From positions 1-8,263 of the forward strand of contig JACCUM010000337.1 of the NCBI GenBank assembly GCA_013811805.1: a DNA stretch of 8,263 bases, written 5' to 3'. Made by a program: the position numbers and the translations under genes. The first letter of the stretch is position 1. The number at the start of each line of letters is the position of its first letter. The notes beneath the pieces are model-generated. The model saw nothing but the letters and a program-made list of their open reading frames with translations, ran no database searches and was not told the DNA's origin. This document shows positions 5,825-8,263 of the stretch, in pieces. The DNA comes from Geodermatophilaceae bacterium (lineage in GTDB: Bacteria; Actinomycetota; Actinomycetes; Mycobacteriales; Geodermatophilaceae).

Positions 5825-6517
5825 ATGTTCTTCTCCCGAGCCAAGACTCAGTTGATCGACGCCGACTCCGCACTGCGCGGCCGCGAGAATCCGATTCGGA
5901 TTCCCGAAACGCACGCCGTCAACGGCAACCGGATCGTCCCGCCGTTCCCGGAGGGCTTGCAGACCGCGGTCTTCGGGCTCGGCTGCTTCTGGGGTGCCGA
6001 GCAGGTCTTCTGGCAGACCCCCGGCGTCTACGCCACTGCAGTCGGGTACGCCGGCGGTTTCACCCCCAACCCGACCTACGAAGAGGTCTGTTCGGCCCGT
6101 ACCGGGCACACCGAGGTCGTCCTGGTCGTCTTCGACCCGGCGACGGTGTCCTATGAGCAGCTGCTCAAGGTCTTCTGGGAGGACCACAACCCGACCCAGG
6201 GAATGCGCCAGGGCAACGATATGGGTACGCAGTACCGCTCGGCGATCTATGTGAACGGGCCCGAGCAACTCGACGTGGCCGAGGCCTCGAAGGGCGCCTA
6301 CCAGGGCGCTCTGCACCAGGCGGGCTACGGCGAGATCACCACCGAGATCGCCCAGCTCGGCGATTTCTACTACGCCGAGGGCTACCACCAGCAGTACCTC
6401 TACAAGAACCCGAACGGCTACTGCCCGGTGCACGCCACCGGCGTCTCCTGCCCGGTCGGGACCGGCGTACGCCAGGACCAGGTTCCCGCACAGACCGACG
6501 TCCTCCCGCCTCACTGA
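5825..6517 (+). CDS. msrA: Peptide-methionine (S)-S-oxide reductase MsrA
   Basis: A 230-residue MsrA, the cytoplasmic repair enzyme that reduces methionine-S-sulfoxide in proteins or free, recycled through thioredoxin. The catalytic motif GCFWGAE is at 53-59 with Cys54 as nucleophile. Further family blocks are GYAGG (74-78), RTGHTEVV (92-99), WEDHNPTQGMRQGND (118-132), GTQYRS (134-139) and FYYAEGYHQQYL (181-192). Two C-terminal cysteines, Cys200 (NGYCP) and Cys209 (VSCPVG), match the position of the resolving cysteines of E. coli MsrA, so the full disulfide relay seems present. The roughly 45-residue N-terminal extension (MFFSRAKTQ...) is typical of actinobacterial MsrA. The ATG at 5825 is preferred to GTGs at 5816 and 5819 because the MFF start matches the family; the ribosome site (GGTGG) is weak. 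It stands alone, convergent with the TetR gene. Confidence 0.96.
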   Translation: MFFSRAKTQLIDADSALRGRENPIRIPETHAVNGNRIVPPFPEGLQTAVFGLGCFWGAEQVFWQTPGVYATAVGYAGGFTPNPTYEEVCSARTGHTEVVLVVFDPATVSYEQLLKVFWEDHNPTQGMRQGNDMGTQYRSAIYVNGPEQLDVAEASKGAYQGALHQAGYGEITTEIAQLGDFYYAEGYHQQYLYKNPNGYCPVHATGVSCPVGTGVRQDQVPAQTDVLPPH

Positions 6518-6525
6518 CCGACCGC

Positions 6526-6560
6526 GCCCGACCGGGTTTTGGCGCCCGGGTCAGTCGGGC
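6526..6560. terminator. Hairpin shared by convergent msrA and TetR gene ends
   Basis: Outer arms GCCCGAC (6526-6532) and GTCGGGC (6554-6560) enclose CGGG (6533-6536), loop TTTTGGCG and CCCG (6545-6548), with a 5-nt bulge on one side. An alternative fold pairs GACCGGG (6530-6536) with CCCGGGTC (6545-6552). It starts 8 nt after the msrA stop and overlaps the TetR stop codon (6551-6553). Only TT follows on the plus strand, so it is a weak intrinsic terminator at best. Its position between convergent genes supports a bidirectional transcript-end role. Confidence 0.45.
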
Positions 6561-7204
6561 TTGGGGAGCAACCCAGCGATCATGAAGTCCGCGATGAATC
6601 TTGCGAACTCTGCCGCCGACCAACCACGCTTGAGCACGAGCAGTTCATAGAACTCCACTGAACTGCAGGTCCAGACGACATCTGTCGCCTTGGCCAACGT
6701 GATGCCCTCACGAAGATATCCGCGGTCTGCCAGGAAGCGCGCGTGGTGGTGCGCACGGTCAAGTCGATCCTTGTCGCTGTCCTCGAGCAGTGCGGTCATC
6801 TCGGGGTCGGTGCCGGCGGCGGAGCGGATCAGCAGCCGGATCGGCGTCACCACCGAGGAGACCTCGGCGGTGAGTACGCCCCAGTTCCGCATGATCACTT
6901 CTGGGTCGGTCTCACGCTCGCGCATCTCATCCGAGCGCTGGTAGGCCGCCACGGGTCCATGCCCGGTCAGGCCGCGTTCATAGATCGCCCGGACGAGGCC
7001 GGACTTGCCAGCGAAGGACTTGTAGATGGTCTCGACTGAGACGCCGGCTTCCTTGGCGATCGCGGCGAGAGTCGTCGCCGCATATCCGGCGGCCAGGAAC
7101 TGCCGCTGTGCCGCATCGAGAACTGCCTCCCGGCTACGGCGGGCCTGGATTTGCCGCCCACTCGAGTCGTACCTACGCGTTGTCCTCTTGACCCGTGCAG
7201 TCAT
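6551..7204 (-). CDS. TetR/AcrR family transcriptional regulator
   Basis: A 217-residue TetR-type repressor. The N-terminal DNA-binding domain spans about 24-75. Its helix-turn-helix is TTLAAIAKEAGVSVETIYKSF (44-64), followed by AGKSGLVRAIYERGL (65-79), a clear TetR signature. The remaining residues form an all-helical ligand-binding domain of the usual length, with no recognisable ligand signature. The ATG at 7204 is chosen because GGAG lies 10 nt upstream. An ATG at 7213 would add MYP but leaves only one base after GGAG. The frame stays open to 7729, but that upstream part lies opposite the next gene. The gene is divergent from the SnoaL-NmrA pair across 57 nt, and the inverted repeats there make autoregulation and control of that pair the best guess. 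Confidence 0.93.
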   Translation of the reverse strand: MTARVKRTTRRYDSSGRQIQARRSREAVLDAAQRQFLAAGYAATTLAAIAKEAGVSVETIYKSFAGKSGLVRAIYERGLTGHGPVAAYQRSDEMRERETDPEVIMRNWGVLTAEVSSVVTPIRLLIRSAAGTDPEMTALLEDSDKDRLDRAHHHARFLADRGYLREGITLAKATDVVWTCSSVEFYELLVLKRGWSAAEFARFIADFMIAGLLPKPD

Positions 7205-7216
7205 TGGGTACATACT
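7188..7216 (+). promoter_or_regulatory. Candidate sigma-70-like promoter for the SnoaL-NmrA unit
   Basis: TTGACC (7188-7193) as -35, a 17-nt spacer and CATACT (7211-7216) as -10: 5 of 6 and 4 of 6 consensus matches at ideal spacing. The predicted transcription start near 7223 gives a leader of about 40 nt before the ATG at 7262. The -35 lies inside the first codons of the TetR gene on the other strand, and the -10 overlaps an inverted repeat, so a bound repressor would block the polymerase. Confidence 0.5.
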
Positions 7217-7238
7217 CCAGTATCCATTACATAGGAGT
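7212..7238. promoter_or_regulatory. Candidate TetR operator in the divergent region
   Basis: Two nested symmetries lie between the divergent genes. The short palindrome ATACT-CC-AGTAT (7212-7223) has perfect 5-bp arms. The wider pair ACTCC (7214-7218) and GGAGT (7234-7238) has a 15-nt spacer and some inner matches. The sites cover the plus-strand -10 and, on the minus strand, the GGAG ribosome site of the TetR gene. Size and place fit a TetR operator, but no family-specific operator sequence is recognised. Confidence 0.5.
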
Positions 7239-7261
7239 GTAACAGAAAGAGAGCTGTGGTC

Positions 7262-7711
7262 ATGGATCGACCTGACGGCGCAGCCGCGGTGCTGGAGCGT
7301 CTGCTCCGTGCCCTGAACGAGCACGATCTCGACGGCATGGTCGCCTGCTTTGCCGACGACTACGTCAACGAGACACCCACACATCCCGCACGGGGATTCC
7401 GGGGCAACGAGCAGGTGCGCCGCAATTGGAGCCAGATCTTCGCCGGGGTGCCCGATATCCACGCCCGCATCCTGCGTACCGACATTGCTGGCGACACGGC
7501 GTGGACTGAGTGGGAGATGGCAGGCACTCGTGTCGACGGGCTCGCGTTCCTGATGGGTGGGGTGGTGATCTTCGGCATCCGCGACGATGTGATCGCCTCG
7601 GCGCGCTTTTACCTCGAGCCGGTGGAGGATACGAGCGGCGACGTCGACGTTCACACCGTTCGTGTCGCAGGTGAAGCTGACCTGCCGGAGCCCGCGGGGG
7701 TGACGGCGTGA
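7262..7711 (+). CDS. SnoaL-like / NTF2-like domain protein
   Basis: A 149-residue protein with the layout of the SnoaL/NTF2-like cone fold: an N-terminal helix (AAAVLERLLRALNEHD, 7-22), LDGMVACFADDYVNETP (23-39), FRGNEQVRRNWSQIFAGVPD (46-65), then strands HARILRTDIAGDTAWTEWEMAGT (67-89), LAFLMGGVVIFGIRDDVIASARFYLEPV (94-121). Such proteins are polyketide cyclases, isomerases, hydrolases or simple ligand binders, so no reaction can be named. ATG at 7262 with GAGAG eight bases upstream; a GTG two codons earlier (7256) is possible. The stop overlaps the next start as GTGA, so the two products are probably made together and may act on the same substrate. The promoter region is shared with the divergent TetR gene. 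Confidence 0.85.
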   Translation: MDRPDGAAAVLERLLRALNEHDLDGMVACFADDYVNETPTHPARGFRGNEQVRRNWSQIFAGVPDIHARILRTDIAGDTAWTEWEMAGTRVDGLAFLMGGVVIFGIRDDVIASARFYLEPVEDTSGDVDVHTVRVAGEADLPEPAGVTA

Positions 7712-8263
7712 TCCTCGTTGTCGGAGCAACGGGTCAGCTGGGCGGGCTGATCGCTGGGATGCTCCTTGACAAGGGCAAGCAGGTACGGATTCTGGTCCGG
7801 CCGGGGTCGTCCTATGAGGGGTTGGCCGCTGCTGGCGCTCAGCCAGTGACCGGCGACCTCAAGGATCCAATGTCCCTCCGGGCGGCTTGCGACGGCGTCG
7901 ACGCCGTCGTCACCACGGCCAACTCCGTGAGTCGTGGTGGACAGGACACGGTGCAAACGGTTGATGACGCCGGCAATGCCAATCTGATCGATGCAGCACG
8001 AGCCGCCGGTGTCCGTCATTTCGTCTTCGTCTCCGCGTTGGGCGCTGACCCCGATCACCCCATGCCCTTCCTGAAGGCGAAAGGCCAGACCGAGCAACGA
8101 CTTCGTACGAGCGGTATGGCCTGGACCGTGTTGCAGCCGAATCTCTTCATGGACACCTGGATCCTGGCTGTGGTCGGTGGCCCGGCGCTCGCTGGTCAGC
8201 CGGTCACCCTGATCGGCGAAGGTCGGCGCGAGCACTCGATTGTCGCCGCGCGCGACGTCGCGT
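7708..8263 (+). CDS. NmrA-like NAD(P)-binding (atypical SDR) protein, 3' end cut
   Basis: The first 185 residues are visible; the gene runs past the right edge (the family is usually about 270-300). The N-terminal Rossmann motif is VVGATGQLGG (4-13), followed by RILVRPGS (27-34), GDLKDP (49-54), DAVVTTAN (65-72), VRHFVFVSALGA (102-113) and WTVLQPNLFM (139-148). GATGxxG near the N-terminus and the RHFVFVSALGA/WTVLQP pattern are typical of NmrA-like atypical SDRs, which include NAD(P)H:quinone or azo reductases and redox-sensing regulators. Arg28 and Arg31 at the end of beta-2 would favour NADPH. The GTG start at 7708 overlaps the SnoaL-like stop and has GGGGG seven bases upstream. Its role is unknown; the TetR neighbour suggests inducible handling of a small molecule. 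Confidence 0.9.
   Translation, partial: MILVVGATGQLGGLIAGMLLDKGKQVRILVRPGSSYEGLAAAGAQPVTGDLKDPMSLRAACDGVDAVVTTANSVSRGGQDTVQTVDDAGNANLIDAARAAGVRHFVFVSALGADPDHPMPFLKAKGQTEQRLRTSGMAWTVLQPNLFMDTWILAVVGGPALAGQPVTLIGEGRREHSIVAARDVA

Noticed and set aside
5681..6514. Minus-strand open frame of 277 codons opposite msrA
   Set aside because: MsrA on the plus strand carries all catalytic motifs; the reverse frame has none.
7205..7729. N-terminal extension of the TetR frame to give a 392-residue fusion
   Set aside because: The upstream part lies opposite the SnoaL-like gene and has no domain. TetR proteins start shortly before the HTH, and a ribosome site supports 7204.
7651..8235. Minus-strand open frame of 194 codons opposite the NmrA-like gene
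   Set aside because: The plus strand has the GATGQLGG Rossmann motif and a GTGA-coupled start; the reverse frame has no motif.

Overview
The window comes from a high-GC actinobacterium. Supporting signs are GC-rich codon use, GTG starts, GTGA stop/start overlaps, an actinobacterial-style MsrA with an N-terminal extension, a YkoE-type thiamine-precursor transporter under a TPP riboswitch, and a lipid gene trio resembling mycobacterial Rv0449c-Rv0448c-Rv0447c (ufaA1). I cannot fix the genus. All assignments are by reading motifs; no database search was possible.

Left part, minus strand (about 4.8 kb down to 1). The gene order in the direction of transcription is: FAD/NAD(P)-binding oxidoreductase, DUF1365 protein, CFA-type SAM-dependent methyltransferase, SDR oxidoreductase, then a TPP riboswitch and the start of ykoE, which runs off the left edge. 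The first three genes are tightly coupled (a 4-nt GTGA overlap, then a 2-nt gap) and form a conserved fatty-acid-modification cassette. The SDR follows after a 139-nt spacer holding a 35-nt tandem repeat with hairpins. The riboswitch starts 36 nt after the SDR stop and ends right at the ykoE Shine-Dalgarno sequence, so ykoE is a separate, thiamine-controlled unit.

Middle (4.9-6.5 kb). A small alpha/beta hydrolase gene on the minus strand is separated from the lipid cassette by a hairpin. It is divergent from msrA (peptide methionine sulfoxide reductase A) on the plus strand, across a 236-nt intergenic region.

Right part (6.5-8.26 kb). A TetR-family regulator on the minus strand converges on msrA, with a shared hairpin between them. 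It is divergent from a two-gene plus-strand unit: a SnoaL/NTF2-like protein and an NmrA-like NAD(P)-binding protein, joined by a GTGA overlap and cut by the right edge. The divergent region holds a good sigma-70-like promoter overlapped by inverted-repeat operator candidates, which suggests local repression by the TetR protein.

The most unusual sequence structure is a 64-nt near-perfect palindrome inside the 5' coding region of the DUF1365 gene. It encodes, in frame, a non-conserved N-terminal extension and looks like an inserted palindromic element. The most interesting functional question is what lipid the cassette makes, since the methyltransferase appears to lack two of the usual bicarbonate ligands of cyclopropane synthases.
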